A DNA stretch of 64,000 bases from Leifsonia xyli. Its GTDB lineage: Bacteria; Actinomycetota; Actinomycetes; Actinomycetales; Microbacteriaceae. Positions 43,760-54,046 of the stretch are shown here, in pieces; position 1 is the stretch's first letter; every line of letters begins with the position of its first letter. The stretch covers positions 186,001 to 250,000 of the forward strand of contig CP014761.1 in NCBI GenBank assembly GCA_001647635.1, in the 5' to 3' direction. Under the pieces are notes generated by a model. That model was not told the origin of the DNA. It saw nothing but the letters and a program-made list of their open reading frames with translations, and made no database searches. Position numbers and translations under genes: made by a program.

Positions 43760-45859
43760 TCACAGCGGGCGGACGGACAGGATGTGCACGGGCTCGGTGA
43801 AGGCGTCCAGACGCACGTAGTTGTCGGTGCCCCAGGTCCAGCGCTGGCCGGTCACCCGGTCCTTCACCTCGAACTGCCGCCCGAACGGGATCCCGAACCG
43901 GGTGGGGTCGAGGTGGATGATCGTCTCGCGCACCGAGTGCGGGTCGACGTTCGCGACCACGATGACCGCGTCGGCCTTGCCGCTGCGGGTGAAGCGGCCG
44001 TCGAGGTACTTGGAGTAGACGAGGATGCTGTCGTCGTCGCTCCAGTGGATCGACAGGTTGCGCAGCTGCCGGAGCGCCGGGTGCTCGCTCCGCGCCCGGT
44101 TGAGCATGGTCAGGTAGCCCGCGAGCGAGCGTCCCTCCTGCTGCGCGCGGGTGTAGTCGCGCGGCCGGTACTCGTACTTCTCGTTGTCGATGTACTCCTC
44201 GGCTCCCGGCCGGGCCACGTTCTCGAACAGCTCGTAGCCGGAGTACACGCCCCACGTCGGTGCGGCGGTGGCGGCGATCGCGGCACGCACCTTGAACGCC
44301 GGCTGGCCGCCGAACTGCAGGTACTCGGTGAGGATGTCCGGGGTGTTCACGAACAGGTTCGGCCGCAGGTAGTCCGCCGTCTCGTGCGCGATCGAGTCGA
44401 GGAACTCCTCCAGCTCCTCCTTGGTGTTGCGCCAGGTGAAGTACGAGTAGGACTGCTGGAACCCGGCCTTCGCCAGGGTGCGGAGGATGGCGGGCCGCGT
44501 GAACGCCTCGGCCAGGAACACCACGTCCGGGTCGGTCTCGTTGACCGTGTGGATGAGCCACTCCCAGAAGTGCAGCGGCTTGGTGTGAGGGTTGTCGACG
44601 CGGAAGATGCGGACGCCGAGCGCCATCCAGTGCCGGACGATGCGGAGCACCTCCTGACGGAGCCCCTCGTAGTCGTTGTCGAAGTTGATGGGGTAGATGT
44701 CCTGGTACTTCTTCGGCGGGTTCTCCGCATACGCGATCGTGCCGTCGGGGAGGGTGGTGAACCACTCGGGGTGGGTCTGCACCCACGGGTGGTCGGGCGA
44801 CGCCTGGAGAGCCAGGTCGAGGGCGACCTCGAGGCCCGCCTGCTTGGCCTTCCCGATGAAGAAGGTGAAGTCCTTCTCGGTGCCGAGGTCGGGGTGGATG
44901 GCGTCGTGGCCGCCCTCGGCGCTGCCGATCGCCCACGGCGACCCCGGGTCGTTGGGGCCGGCGTCGAGCGTGTTGTTGGGTCCCTTGCGGAACGTGCGGC
45001 CGATCGGGTGGATGGGCGGGAGGTAGACGACGTCGAAGCCCATGGCAGCGATCTCGGGCAGGCGCTTCGCCGCCGTGCGGAAGGTGCCGGACTGCCAGGT
45101 GCCGTTCGCGCGCTTCTTCGCGCCCTCGGACCGCGGGAAGAACTCGTACCAGCTGCCGACTCCGGCGCGCGTGCGCTCGACCTGGATAGCGCGCGTGGCC
45201 GACAGGGACGGCAGGCTCACCACGGGCCGTTCGGCGAGCACCTGCTGGATGCGGTCGTCCACGGCCGCCTGGAAGCGCTCCTCGACGGGCCGCTTGGTGT
45301 CCGCGACCACCTTGGCGGCTTCGGAGAGGTGGCGGCGCTCGGCGGTGCTGCGCCGCTTGTCCTTCGACGCTCGCACCAGGAGGTCGTGGCCGATCGTCAG
45401 CATGAGCTCGACGTCGATCCCGGCCGGGACCTTCACCTCGGCGTTGTGGTGCCAGGTCGCGTACTCGTCGGCGTACGCCTGCACGCGGTAGCGCCACAGG
45501 CCGGTCTGGTCGAGCTGCACCTCCACCTCCCAGCGGTCGGTGCCGGGAGTGAGCGGGTGCATGTGGTGCTCGCTCTGCTGCCCGGCGGGGTCGAGCAGGA
45601 TGAGGTCCACGCCGATCTTGTCGTGCCCCTCGCGGAACGCGGTCGCACGGAACGGGATCACCTCGCCGCTGAACGCCGTCGCCGCCCACAGCCCCTCATC
45701 GACCTGGGGCGAGAGCTCCAGGATCGGGATGCGGGGGAGCAGGGGCTCGTAGTGCGCCGGGGGCGCCGGGGTCGCCGCGGGCGCCGACTCCACGGGGGGT
45801 TGCTTCGTGGCCGCCTCGGGCGCGGCGGCTGCTGACTTGGTCGCTGCGTTCTTCACCAC
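43760..45859 (-). CDS. glgE: Alpha-1,4-glucan:maltose-1-phosphate maltosyltransferase
   Basis: GlgE transfers maltosyl units from maltose-1-phosphate to growing alpha-glucan. The GH13_3 protein has about 699 residues. The nucleophile Asp422 is in [10 protein letters not shown] and the acid/base Glu451 in [27 protein letters not shown] and the maltose-1-phosphate-binding [15 protein letters not shown] are typical. GTG 45859 is chosen because TACGTT at 45866-45871 lies 6 nt upstream; GTG 45874 would add five residues to an already Ala/Pro-rich tail. The usual partners treS and pep2 are not in this window. Confidence 0.95.
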   Translation of the reverse strand: MVKNAATKSAAAAPEAATKQPPVESAPAATPAPPAHYEPLLPRIPILELSPQVDEGLWAATAFSGEVIPFRATAFREGHDKIGVDLILLDPAGQQSEHHMHPLTPGTDRWEVEVQLDQTGLWRYRVQAYADEYATWHHNAEVKVPAGIDVELMLTIGHDLLVRASKDKRRSTAERRHLSEAAKVVADTKRPVEERFQAAVDDRIQQVLAERPVVSLPSLSATRAIQVERTRAGVGSWYEFFPRSEGAKKRANGTWQSGTFRTAAKRLPEIAAMGFDVVYLPPIHPIGRTFRKGPNNTLDAGPNDPGSPWAIGSAEGGHDAIHPDLGTEKDFTFFIGKAKQAGLEVALDLALQASPDHPWVQTHPEWFTTLPDGTIAYAENPPKKYQDIYPINFDNDYEGLRQEVLRIVRHWMALGVRIFRVDNPHTKPLHFWEWLIHTVNETDPDVVFLAEAFTRPAILRTLAKAGFQQSYSYFTWRNTKEELEEFLDSIAHETADYLRPNLFVNTPDILTEYLQFGGQPAFKVRAAIAATAAPTWGVYSGYELFENVARPGAEEYIDNEKYEYRPRDYTRAQQEGRSLAGYLTMLNRARSEHPALRQLRNLSIHWSDDDSILVYSKYLDGRFTRSGKADAVIVVANVDPHSVRETIIHLDPTRFGIPFGRQFEVKDRVTGQRWTWGTDNYVRLDAFTEPVHILSVRPL

Positions 45860-45865
45860 GGTCCG

Positions 45866-45871
45866 AACGTA
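45866..45871 (-). promoter_or_regulatory. -10 box for glgE-glgB
   Basis: Read on the minus strand, TACGTT is followed by 6 nt and then the GTG at 45859. Confidence 0.35.
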
Positions 45872-45903
45872 CACTCATTAACCCGCGCGTCATGAGGCTC
45901 ATC

Positions 45904-45909
45904 TAAGGT
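45904..45909 (+). promoter_or_regulatory. -10 box for glgP
   Basis: TAAGGT is followed by 7 nt and then the GTG at 45917. It lies back to back with the glgE promoter, so synthesis and breakdown genes are controlled from one short divergent region. Confidence 0.45.
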
Positions 45910-45916
45910 GGAGCGG

Positions 45917-48486
45917 GTGAAGGCCATCCGTCGATTTACCGTCCGCGCCGTCCTCCCCGACAACCTCTCCGCTCTGGAGGAGATCGCCGGCAACCTCCGC
46001 TGGTCCTGGCACGAGCCCACCAAGGAGCTGTTCGCCCGCATCTCGCCCGAGCTGTGGCAGCAGGTCAGACACGATCCGATCGCCCTCCTCGGCGCCGTCG
46101 AGCCCTCGCGGCTCGCCGAGCTCGCGGGCGATCAGGGTTACGTCGACTGGGCGAACCACATCCGCGACGACCTCCGCGCCTACCTCAGCGAGCCGCGCTG
46201 GTACCAGTCGCTCGGCGAGGGCGCGCCCAAGACCATCGCCTACTTCTCGCCGGAGTTCGGCATCGCCGCCACGCTGCCGCAGTACTCAGGCGGCCTCGGC
46301 ATCCTCGCGGGCGACCACCTGAAGGCGGCCAGCGACCTCGGCGTGCCGATCGTCGCCGCCGGGCTCTTCTACCGCTCCGGCTACTTCTCGCAGGCGATCA
46401 CGCCCGACGGGTGGCAGCTGGAGAGCTACCCGGTGCTCGACCCCGACGGCCTGCCGCTCAGCGTGCTCCGCAACCCGGACGGCACGCCGGTGCAGATCTC
46501 GCTGGCCCTGCCGGATGGCGTGCTGCACGCGCGCGTCTGGCAGGCCGCGGTCGGTCGCGTGAAGCTGCTCCTGCTCGACACCGACATCCCCGACAACGAG
46601 GAGCGCCTGCGCTCGGTCACCGACCGCCTGTACGGCGGCGGGGGAGAGCACCGGCTGCTGCAGGAGCTGCTGCTCGGCATCGGCGGCGTGCGCGCCGTGA
46701 AGGCGTGGACCGAGCTGACCGGCGCGCCCGAGGCGGAGGTGTTCCACACCAACGAGGGCCACGCCGGCTTCCTGGGGCTCGAGCGCATCTCCGACCTGAT
46801 CGGCGAGGGGCTCACCTTCGACCAGGCGCTGCAGGTCGTGCGCGCGGGCACCGTGTTCACGACGCACACGCCGGTCCCGGCCGGCATCGACCGGTTCGAC
46901 AAGCCGCTGGTCCAGCGGTATTTCTCGACGTCGCTCCTTCCGGGCGTGTCCGTGGACCAGGTGCTCCCGCTCGGTGCGGAGGACTACCCCGGCGGCTCGC
47001 CGGACGTCTTCAACATGGCGGTCATGGGCCTGCGCCTCGGCCAGCATGCGAACGGCGTGTCGCAGCTCCACGGCGACGTGTCCCGGCACATGTTCAACGG
47101 CCTCTACCCGGGCTTCGACCCGCAGGAGGTGCCGATCGACTCGGTCACGAACGGCGTCCACGCGCCGACGTGGACCGACCCGATGCTCCGCGCCCTCGCC
47201 CTGGAGCGCCTGGGCACAGAGGACACCACGCACGCCGACTGGGCCAACAGCGGCGCGGTCAGCGACCTCGACCTGTGGGGCGTGCGCAACCGGATGCGCG
47301 AGCAGCTGGTCCAGGACGCCCGGCGCCGACTCGAGCGGGCGTGGGAGGAGCAGAACCCGGGCGGCATCGCCCCCGCGTGGATGGACGACCTGCTCGACCC
47401 GAACGTCCTCACCATCGGCTTCGCCCGACGTGTGCCGACGTACAAGCGGCTCACGCTGATGCTGCACGACCCTGACCGGCTGCGCCGCATCCTGACCGAC
47501 CCGAAGCGTCCGGTGCAGTTCGTGATCGCGGGCAAGTCGCATCCGGCTGACGACGAGGGCAAGCGCCTCATCCAGAAGCTGGTGCAGTTCGCGTCGGAGG
47601 CCGACATCCGGCAGCGGATGGTGTTCCTGCCCGACTACGACATCGGGATGGCGCAGCTGCTCTACCCGGGCACGGACGTGTGGCTGAACAACCCGCTCCG
47701 CCCCTCGAGGCGTGCGGCACCTCCGGCATGAAGGCCGCGCTGAACGGCGCGCTGAACCTGTCGATCCTCGACGGCTGGTGGAACGAGTTCTACGACGGCG
47801 AGAACGGGTGGGCGATCCCGTCGGCGGACGCCGCCGGTGACGGCGCCGAGCGCGACGCGCTCGAGGCGGAGGCGATGTACGACCTCATCGAGCACCAGAT
47901 CGCGCCGCGGTTCTACGACCGCGACGGCGACGGCGTCCCGACCGCGTGGATCTCCCGCATCCGGCACACGCTGGCCACGCTGTCCGCGCCGCTGTCGGCC
48001 GAGCGGATGGTGCGGGAGTACGTGGAGCGCCTGTATGTGCCCGCGGCCTCCTATGAGGACCGCCTGACCGAGGACGACTTCGCCGAGGCGCGCTCGCTCG
48101 CCGACTGGAAGGCGAAGGTGGAGGCGGCCTGGCCGGGCGTCAACGTCGCCCACGTGGACGCCGGGGGCGTGGATGCGGTGCCGCAGGTCGGCGACGAGCT
48201 CCACGTCCGCGCACTGGTGCACCTGAACGGGCTCGACCCGTCGGACGTCGAGGTGCAGCTCGTCTACGGCCGCAGCCATGACGACGAGCTGACCGACACG
48301 CGCCACCAGGCGCTCACGGTCGACACCTCGGTGCCCGGGACGCACGACGCGACCGTCGCGCACGAGTTCGTCGGCACGGTCCGGCTCGCGTGGGCCGGCT
48401 CCTTCGGCTACACCGTCCGCGTCGTCCCCGTGAACGACCTGCTCCTCACCCCCGCCGAACTCGGCCTCGTCACCACCGCCTCCTGA
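45917..48486 (+). pseudogene. glgP: Alpha-glucan phosphorylase GlgP, frameshifted in a C run
   Basis: GlgP releases glucose-1-phosphate from alpha-glucan. The N-terminus KAIRRFTVRAVLPDNLSALEE and the region YFSPEFGIAATLPQYSGGLGILAGDHLKAASDLG are typical of the actinobacterial GT35 type. The frame breaks at about 47702-47706, where N-N-P-L-R-P needs one more C to continue as LEACGTSGMKAALNG, the PLP-lysine region (Lys606 after repair). The second part runs to 48486. The repaired protein has about 856 residues. The lesion lies in a C run and is probably a sequencing error. As written, the product would lose its cofactor site. Confidence 0.9.
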
Positions 48487-48500
48487 GCAGCCCCGCCGCC

Positions 48501-48556
48501 GAGTCCGCAAAGAGTGCACGCGAGAGGCCGCAGGAGCGTGCAGTCTTTGCGGACTC
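48501..48556. terminator. Long inverted repeat between glgP and the GNAT gene, probable bidirectional terminator
   Basis: Two 21-nt arms at 48501-48521 and 48536-48556 pair with a single mismatch around a 14-nt loop. The outer arms carry GAGTCCGCAAAG and CTTTGCGGACTC. It sits between convergent genes and so could stop both transcripts. The arm length is greater than usual for a terminator, and a dispersed repeat element is an alternative. Confidence 0.6.
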
Positions 48557-48567
48557 GATGGTGGGGG

Positions 48568-49056
48568 TCAGCGGGTCATGCGGACCGCGGGGACGGAGGT
48601 GGGGCCGACGGGGTGCGTGGCGGTCGCGCCGTCGCGCGCGAAGCCGTTGCGGCGGTAGAAGGCCTCGGCGCGGGCGTTGCCGTCCATGACCCACAGGTAG
48701 GCGGGGGCGTCGCCGATCGCCGCATCGAGCAGGAGCTGACCCGCGCCCGAGCCGTGGGCGTCGGCGAGAACGTAGATGCCCTCCAGTTCGAGCGGGCGGG
48801 GGGCGTCGTCGTCGCGCCCCGGTCCGGCGGTCGCCCAGCCGACCACCTCGCCGTCGCGGGAGGCGACGAAGGCGTCCGTCATACCGTCGGAGAGGATGGT
48901 GACCCACCCGCGGGCCCGCCGCTCGATGTCGAGCGAGGCGAGGAAGTCCGCGGGCATCCGCCCGGCATACGCCTCGCGCCAGGACAGCACGTGGACGCGC
49001 GCGATCGCGCCTGCGTCGTCCACCGTCGCCGGGCGGACCGAGATCGCGCCGGTCAT
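48568..49056 (-). CDS. GNAT-family N-acetyltransferase
   Basis: The 162-residue product has the GNAT fold: ISVRPATVDDAGAIARVHVLSWREAY at the start, EGIYVLADAHGSGAGQLLLDAAI as the acetyl-CoA pyrophosphate-binding motif and NARAEAFYRRNGFARDG near the end. The substrate is unknown. Its ATG overlaps the TGA of the ybaK-type gene, placing it third in a glgX-ybaK-GNAT unit. Confidence 0.88.
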   Translation of the reverse strand: MTGAISVRPATVDDAGAIARVHVLSWREAYAGRMPADFLASLDIERRARGWVTILSDGMTDAFVASRDGEVVGWATAGPGRDDDAPRPLELEGIYVLADAHGSGAGQLLLDAAIGDAPAYLWVMDGNARAEAFYRRNGFARDGATATHPVGPTSVPAVRMTR

Positions 49057-49541
49057 TTCGCGATCCCCGCGTAGGAGCCGCCGGTCGCCGTCAGCAGGTC
49101 GCCGGGCGACAGCTCGATGTCGAAGCCGCGCTTGCCTCCCGACACGAAGACGGTGTCGAAGAGCTGCGCGGTCTCGTCCACGACGGTCGGATGCGCGGTC
49201 TTCTGCCCGATCGGGCTGATGCCGCCCACGACGTACCCGGTGCGACGCTCGGCGACCGCCGGCTCCGCCATCGTCGCCCGCTTCGCACCGACCGCGGCGG
49301 CCAGGGCCTTGAGGTCGAGCATCCCGGTGACGGGAACCACGCCGACCACGAGCCCGAGGTCGGTGTCTGCCAACAGCGTCTTGAACACGCGGTCCGGTTC
49401 CACGCTCAGCGCCTCCGCCGCCTCCAGCCCGAACGACGGCGCTGACGGGTCATGCTCATACGGATGCGTCGCGAACGTGATGCCCGCGGCCGTCAGCGCG
49501 ACCGTGGCCGGCGTCCCCGCCGCAGCCTTCGCGCGCGCCAT
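49053..49541 (-). CDS. ybaK: Cys-tRNA(Pro)/aminoacyl-tRNA deacylase (YbaK/EbsC family)
   Basis: This 162-residue editing-domain protein clears mischarged Cys-tRNA(Pro). It shows ATVALTAAGITFATHPYEHD, VFKTLLADTDLGLVVGVVPVTGMLDLKALAAA, the conserved Lys in GAKRATMA, GYVVGGISPIGQK and FVSGGKRGFDIELSP, all typical of YbaK. The ATG has GGAGGG upstream and overlaps the glgX stop (TGATG). The frame is open further upstream but overlaps glgX there. Confidence 0.92.
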   Translation of the reverse strand: MARAKAAAGTPATVALTAAGITFATHPYEHDPSAPSFGLEAAEALSVEPDRVFKTLLADTDLGLVVGVVPVTGMLDLKALAAAVGAKRATMAEPAVAERRTGYVVGGISPIGQKTAHPTVVDETAQLFDTVFVSGGKRGFDIELSPGDLLTATGGSYAGIAK

Positions 49542-51631
49542 CAGCCCTCCTCGTCGACCCGCGGGCCGTTCGCCCTGTACAGCTGCATCGACGTGCCGCC
49601 GACGAGCCGGACCGTCCCCGGCGGGTACTCGGTCGGGTCCTCGGGAATCGGCACCTCCGTCGACGAGTCCCACAGCAGCTGGTACGACGTGACGCCGGGC
49701 GCTGCGGGCAGCGACACCTCCACGTCGTCCTCGACGCCGTGGACGATCAGCAGGATGCGGTTGAACTCCTCGGTGACCGGCGTCGACGCGGCCACGTACT
49801 GCAGCGTCCGGTTGGCGGGGGAGTTCCAGTCGTCGTCGTCCATCCGCTGACCGGTCGCGTCATACCAGTCCATGTGGCTGGCGTTCGGCGTCTCCTGGCC
49901 CGACACCGCGTAGCGGACCGGCCGGAGCGCGGGGTTGTCCCGTCGCAGCTGCAGCAGGCGCTTGGTCGTCTCGTACAGCTCCCGCTGCTCGCGCGTGCGC
50001 AGCCAGGTGAGCCAGGTCAGCTCGCTGTCCTGGCAGTACGCGTTGTTGTTGCCGCGCTGGCTGCGGCCGTACTCGTCGCCCGCGGTGATCATCGGGACGC
50101 CCGCCGACAGCAGCAGCGTCCCCATCAGGTTCCGGATGGCCTTCGCACGCACCAGGAGAATGGACTCGTCCGTCGTCGGCCCCTCGACGCCGTGGTTGAA
50201 CGAGCGGTTGTTGTCGGTGCCGTCGCGGTTGTTCTCGCCGTTGCCGAGGTTGTGCTTGACGTCGTAGGCGGTGAGGTCGGCCATCGTGAAGCCGTCGTGC
50301 GCCGTGACGAAGTTGATGGATGCGAGCGGCCCGCGCTCGGGCGAGAACGTGTTCGACGACCCCGCCAGCCGCGTGGCGAAACCGCCGATGCCGACCGGCG
50401 CCTGCCCGTTCCGCCGGGCCTCGGCGATGTCGGCGAGCCAGAAGTTGCGAACCCGGTCGCGGTAGCGGTCGTTCCACTCCGACCAGCCGTCGTGCCCTCC
50501 CGAGGGCCCGGGGAAGTTGCCGGTCTGCCAGCCGCCGAGTCCCACATCCCACGGCTCCGCGATCAGCTTCACGCCCGCGAGCGCCGGGTCGGACTGCGCG
50601 GCCAGGAGGAGCGGGTGGTCGCGGTGGAAGGACGCGTCGGTCCCGCGGCCGAGCGTGGCCGCCAGGTCGAAGCGGAACCCGTCGATCTGCATCTCGTTCG
50701 CCCAGTAGCGCAGCGAGTCGAGCACGAGCCGCTGGGGGACGGGATTGCCGAAGTCGACGGTGTTGCCGCATCCCGTGACGTCGATGTAGGCACCGGCGTC
50801 GTCGTGCCGGTAGTACGTGGCGTTGTCGATCCCGCGGAAACTGGTGCGCGGGCCGTCGTGGCCCTCCTCGGCGGTGTGGTTGTAGACAACGTCGAGGATC
50901 ACCTCGATGCCCGCCAGGTGCAGCAGCTTCACCATGCCCTTGAACTCGGCGAGCACCGCCTCCGGGCCGGCCGCCTGCGCGCCGCGTGAGGCGTAGGGCG
51001 CGTGCGGGCTGAAGAAGTTGAGGGTGTTGTAGCCCCAGTAGTTGGTCAGCCCCTCCTGGATGAGCCGCTGCTCCGACACGAACGCGTGCACCGGCAGCAG
51101 TTCGACCGCCGTGACGCCGAGGTCTTTCAGGTACCGGATGGTCGACTCGTGCGCGAGGCCCGCGTAGCTGCCGCGCAGCTCCTCCGGGACCTCCGGGTTG
51201 AGCCGGCTGATTCCGTGCACGTGCGCCTCGTAGATCACCGTGTGGTCCAGCGGGGTGGCGGGCTTGCGCGCCTCGCCCCAGTCGAAGCCGTCCGCGACGA
51301 CCACCGACCGGAAGCCGTCCGCCGCCACCCGCACCAGGCCGCGGGCGTACGGGTCGAGGAGCAGCGCCTCCGGGTCGAACGAGTTCGCGGGCGCCGTCGG
51401 GCCGGACACGCGGAGGGCGTAGCGGGTGCCGACCGTCAGCGAACGCGAACGGCCCAGCCAGACGCCGTTCGCGTCCCGGGTCATCGGCACCGCCTTGGTC
51501 AGCCAGTTCGGGTCGTGCTCGTCGAAGATGCACAACTCCATCGCATCCGCCGCCGCGGAGAACACCCGCAGCTCGCCCCCGTGCGGCCCGACGCGGACTC
51601 CCAGATTGCGCAGGGGATCGGTCGAGGTCAT
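49541..51631 (-). CDS. glgX: Glycogen debranching enzyme GlgX
   Basis: GlgX hydrolyses alpha-1,6 branches left by phosphorylase. The 696-residue GH13_11 enzyme has VIYEAHVHGISRLNPEVPEELRG, the nucleophile Asp322 in GFRFDLAATLGR, the acid/base Glu359 in LIAEPWDVG and the third Asp446 in VTAHDGFT. ATG 51631 is chosen because TACTCT at 51639-51644 lies 7 nt upstream; the frame extends to 51676. It completes the phosphorolytic breakdown pair with glgP. Confidence 0.95.
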   Translation of the reverse strand: MTSTDPLRNLGVRVGPHGGELRVFSAAADAMELCIFDEHDPNWLTKAVPMTRDANGVWLGRSRSLTVGTRYALRVSGPTAPANSFDPEALLLDPYARGLVRVAADGFRSVVVADGFDWGEARKPATPLDHTVIYEAHVHGISRLNPEVPEELRGSYAGLAHESTIRYLKDLGVTAVELLPVHAFVSEQRLIQEGLTNYWGYNTLNFFSPHAPYASRGAQAAGPEAVLAEFKGMVKLLHLAGIEVILDVVYNHTAEEGHDGPRTSFRGIDNATYYRHDDAGAYIDVTGCGNTVDFGNPVPQRLVLDSLRYWANEMQIDGFRFDLAATLGRGTDASFHRDHPLLLAAQSDPALAGVKLIAEPWDVGLGGWQTGNFPGPSGGHDGWSEWNDRYRDRVRNFWLADIAEARRNGQAPVGIGGFATRLAGSSNTFSPERGPLASINFVTAHDGFTMADLTAYDVKHNLGNGENNRDGTDNNRSFNHGVEGPTTDESILLVRAKAIRNLMGTLLLSAGVPMITAGDEYGRSQRGNNNAYCQDSELTWLTWLRTREQRELYETTKRLLQLRRDNPALRPVRYAVSGQETPNASHMDWYDATGQRMDDDDWNSPANRTLQYVAASTPVTEEFNRILLIVHGVEDDVEVSLPAAPGVTSYQLLWDSSTEVPIPEDPTEYPPGTVRLVGGTSMQLYRANGPRVDEEG

Positions 51632-51638
51632 GCGATCT

Positions 51639-51644
51639 AGAGTA
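51639..51644 (-). promoter_or_regulatory. -10 box for glgX
   Basis: Read on the minus strand, TACTCT is followed by 7 nt and then the ATG at 51631. Confidence 0.45.
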
Positions 51645-51677
51645 GTGACACACGCCTGGACCGCTGGGGAGGGCACC

Positions 51678-52856
51678 GTGCCGGTCTATCTCGACCACGC
51701 CGCCACCACGCCCATGCGCCCGGAGGCGATCGCCGCCTACGCCGAGGCCATGGGCGTCGTCGGCAACCCCTCCAGCATCCACAGCCAGGGCCAGCACGCC
51801 CGGCGGATGCTGGAGGAGGCGCGCGAGACCGTCGCCGCCACACTCGGCGCCGACCCGATCGAGGTCGTCTTCACCTCCGGCGGCACGGAGGCCATCAACC
51901 TGGCCGTGAAGGGGATGTACTGGGCGCGCAACGACAGGGTGTCGCGGCCCCGCATCCTGGCGCCCGGCGGCGAGCACCACGCGACCATGGACACGGTGGA
52001 GTGGCTGGAACGGGCCGAAGGGGCGCGGCCGGAATGGCTGCCGCTCGACGCGTCCGGCCGCATCGTCGTGCCCTCCGCGATCGAGGGCGACGACGTCGCG
52101 CTGCTCACCTTCCTCGCGGTCAACAACGAGGTGGGGACCGTTCAGCCGGTGACCGCGCTCGCCGCGGTCGCCCGGGCTGCCGGGGTGCCGGTCCACGTGG
52201 ACGCGGTGGCCGCCTACGGACACGTGCCGCTCGACTTCCGGGCGCTCGGGGTGGATGCGCTCAGCGTCTCGGCGCACAAGATCGGCGGCCCGGTCGGGAT
52301 CGGCGCGCTGGTGCTGAGCCGCGCATCCACGGTTGTGCCGCTCATCCACGGCGGCGGTCAGCAGCGGCAGGTGCGGAGCGGGACGCAGGATGTGGCGGCC
52401 GCGGTCTCGTTCGCCGTCGCCGCGCGTGCGGCGGAGGCGGAACGCGAGGCGGAGACCGTCCGCCTGGCGGCGCTGCGGGACCGGCTGATCGCCGGCGTCC
52501 GTTCGGCCGTGCCGGACGCCGTGCTGAGCGGGCCGGAGCCGGGTCCGAAGCGCGTCGCGTCCAACGTGCACTTCACCTTTCCGGGCGCCCAGGGCGACTC
52601 GCTGCTGTTCCTGCTCGACATGGCCGGCGTGTCGGTGTCCACCGGGTCGGCGTGCACCGCCGGCATCCCGGAGCCGTCGCACGTGCTCCTGGCGATGGGG
52701 CGGAGCGAGGAGGACGCGCGCAGCGCCTTGCGGTTCACCCTGGGCCGCACGTCCACCGAGGCGGATGTGGACGCGCTCCTCGCGGCGCTCCCCGCCGCCT
52801 ACGCGCAGGCCGCGCGCGCCGGTCTCGCCGAGCGCCCCTCCCGCCTCGCCCGCTGA
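51678..52856 (+). CDS. Cysteine desulfurase (NifS/IscS-type)
   Basis: This PLP enzyme takes sulfur from cysteine as a persulfide. The 392-residue sequence starts MPVYLDHAATTPMRPEA. It has GGEHHATMDT (His100 stacks on PLP), VHVDAVAAYG (Asp175), the PLP lysine Lys201 in SVSAHKIGGP and the persulfide Cys326 in STGSACTAG. GGGGAGGG lies before the GTG. mnmA follows after 34 nt, so it probably supplies sulfur for tRNA 2-thiolation. No Fe-S scaffold gene is adjacent. Confidence 0.93.
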   Translation: MPVYLDHAATTPMRPEAIAAYAEAMGVVGNPSSIHSQGQHARRMLEEARETVAATLGADPIEVVFTSGGTEAINLAVKGMYWARNDRVSRPRILAPGGEHHATMDTVEWLERAEGARPEWLPLDASGRIVVPSAIEGDDVALLTFLAVNNEVGTVQPVTALAAVARAAGVPVHVDAVAAYGHVPLDFRALGVDALSVSAHKIGGPVGIGALVLSRASTVVPLIHGGGQQRQVRSGTQDVAAAVSFAVAARAAEAEREAETVRLAALRDRLIAGVRSAVPDAVLSGPEPGPKRVASNVHFTFPGAQGDSLLFLLDMAGVSVSTGSACTAGIPEPSHVLLAMGRSEEDARSALRFTLGRTSTEADVDALLAALPAAYAQAARAGLAERPSRLAR

Positions 52857-52878
52857 GAGCGCCGACGAGAACCCCGGG

Positions 52879-52884
52879 TAGAAT
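52879..52884 (+). promoter_or_regulatory. -10 box for mnmA
   Basis: TAGAAT is followed by 6 nt and then the GTG at 52891. Confidence 0.4.
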
Positions 52885-52890
52885 CGGCGG

Positions 52891-53990
52891 GTGAAGGTTC
52901 TGGCGGCGATGAGCGGGGGGTCGACTCCGCGGTGGCGGCGGCGCGTGCGGTCGAGGCCGGTCACGACGTGGTCGGTGTGCATCTCGCGCTGTCGCGCATG
53001 CCCGGCACGCTGCGCACCGGCAGCCGCGGCTGCTGCACGATCGAGGACTCGATGGATGCGCAGCGCGCGGCGAACATCATCGGCATCCCGTACTACGTGT
53101 GGGACTTCTCCGAGCGCTTCAAGCTCGACGTGGTCGACGACTTCATCGCCGAGTACTCCGCCGGGCGCACGCCCAACCCGTGCATGCGCTGCAACGAGCG
53201 CATCAAGTTCGCCGCCCTCCTCGAGAAGGCGCTCGACCTCGGCTTCGACGCCGTTTGCACCGGCCACTACGCGGCCATCGTGACGGACGAGGACGGCAAC
53301 CGCGAGCTCCACCGCGCGAGCGCGTGGGCCAAGGACCAGTCGTACGTGCTCGGCGTGCTGACCGCCGAGCAGCTCGCGCACGCGATGTTCCCGCTCGGCG
53401 CCACGCCCTCCAAGACCGAGGTGCGGGCGGAGGCGGCGGCGCGCGGCCTGAGCGTCGCGAACAAGCCCGACTCGCACGACATCTGCTTCATCCCGGACGG
53501 CGACACCCGCGGCTGGCTCGCCGAGCGCGTCGGCACCGCCACCGGCGACATCGTCGACCGCGAGGGCAACCGCCTCGGCAGCCACGAGGGCGCGCACGCG
53601 TACACCGTGGGCCAGCGCAAGGGCCTCAACGTCGGCTACCCGTCCCCGGACGGCCGCCCGCGCTTCGTGCTGGAGGTGCGGCCGAAGGAGAACGAGGTCG
53701 TCGTCGGCCCGCGCGAGGCGCTCGACATCGCCGAGATCGCCGGCTCCCGCTACACCTGGGCCGGGCTGGCCCCGGCGGATCCCGCGACGCCGTTCGCGTG
53801 CGAGGTACAGATCCGCGCCCACGCCGACCCGGTGCCCGCTGTGGCGTCGGTGGTGGACGGCGAGCTCGTCATCCGTCCGGACGTCCCGCTCAACGGCGTC
53901 GCGCCGGGGCAGACCGCCGTGGTGTACGTCGGCACGCGCGTGCTCGGTCAGACGACCATCGACCGCACCGTGTCGGCCGTCCCCGTCTGA
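52891..53990 (+). pseudogene. mnmA: tRNA 2-thiouridylase MnmA, frameshifted near the start
   Basis: MnmA thiolates U34 of Lys, Glu and Gln tRNAs. GTG 52891 opens KVLAAMSGG, the beginning of the PP-loop SGGVDS, but the G run at 52915-52920 is one base short and the frame is lost. With one G added the sequence continues [27 protein letters not shown] and stays open to 53990. Catalytic Cys98 in NPCMRCN and Cys199 in [10 protein letters not shown] are present. The repaired protein has about 366 residues. Because the rest of the gene is intact and the lesion is a G run, a sequencing error is likely. Confidence 0.9.
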
Positions 53991-54034
53991 GCGTTCGTCC
54001 GACACAGCCGGTGCCAAGCGGCCCTCCGGCGCTC

Positions 54035-54040
54035 TAGGCT
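54035..54040 (+). promoter_or_regulatory. -10 box for the YrhK-like membrane protein
   Basis: TAGGCT is followed by 6 nt and then the ATG at 54047. Confidence 0.35.
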
Positions 54041-54046
54041 CCGGAC

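Noticed and set aside
41523..45689. A single 1388-codon frame covering glgB and most of glgE
   Set aside because: Only the part from ATG 43730 matches GlgB. The upstream part is an Arg/Pro-rich out-of-frame reading of glgE.
52910..52925. Programmed frameshift or alternative downstream start in mnmA
   Set aside because: A downstream start would delete the PP-loop needed for ATP binding. A short G run is a simpler explanation.
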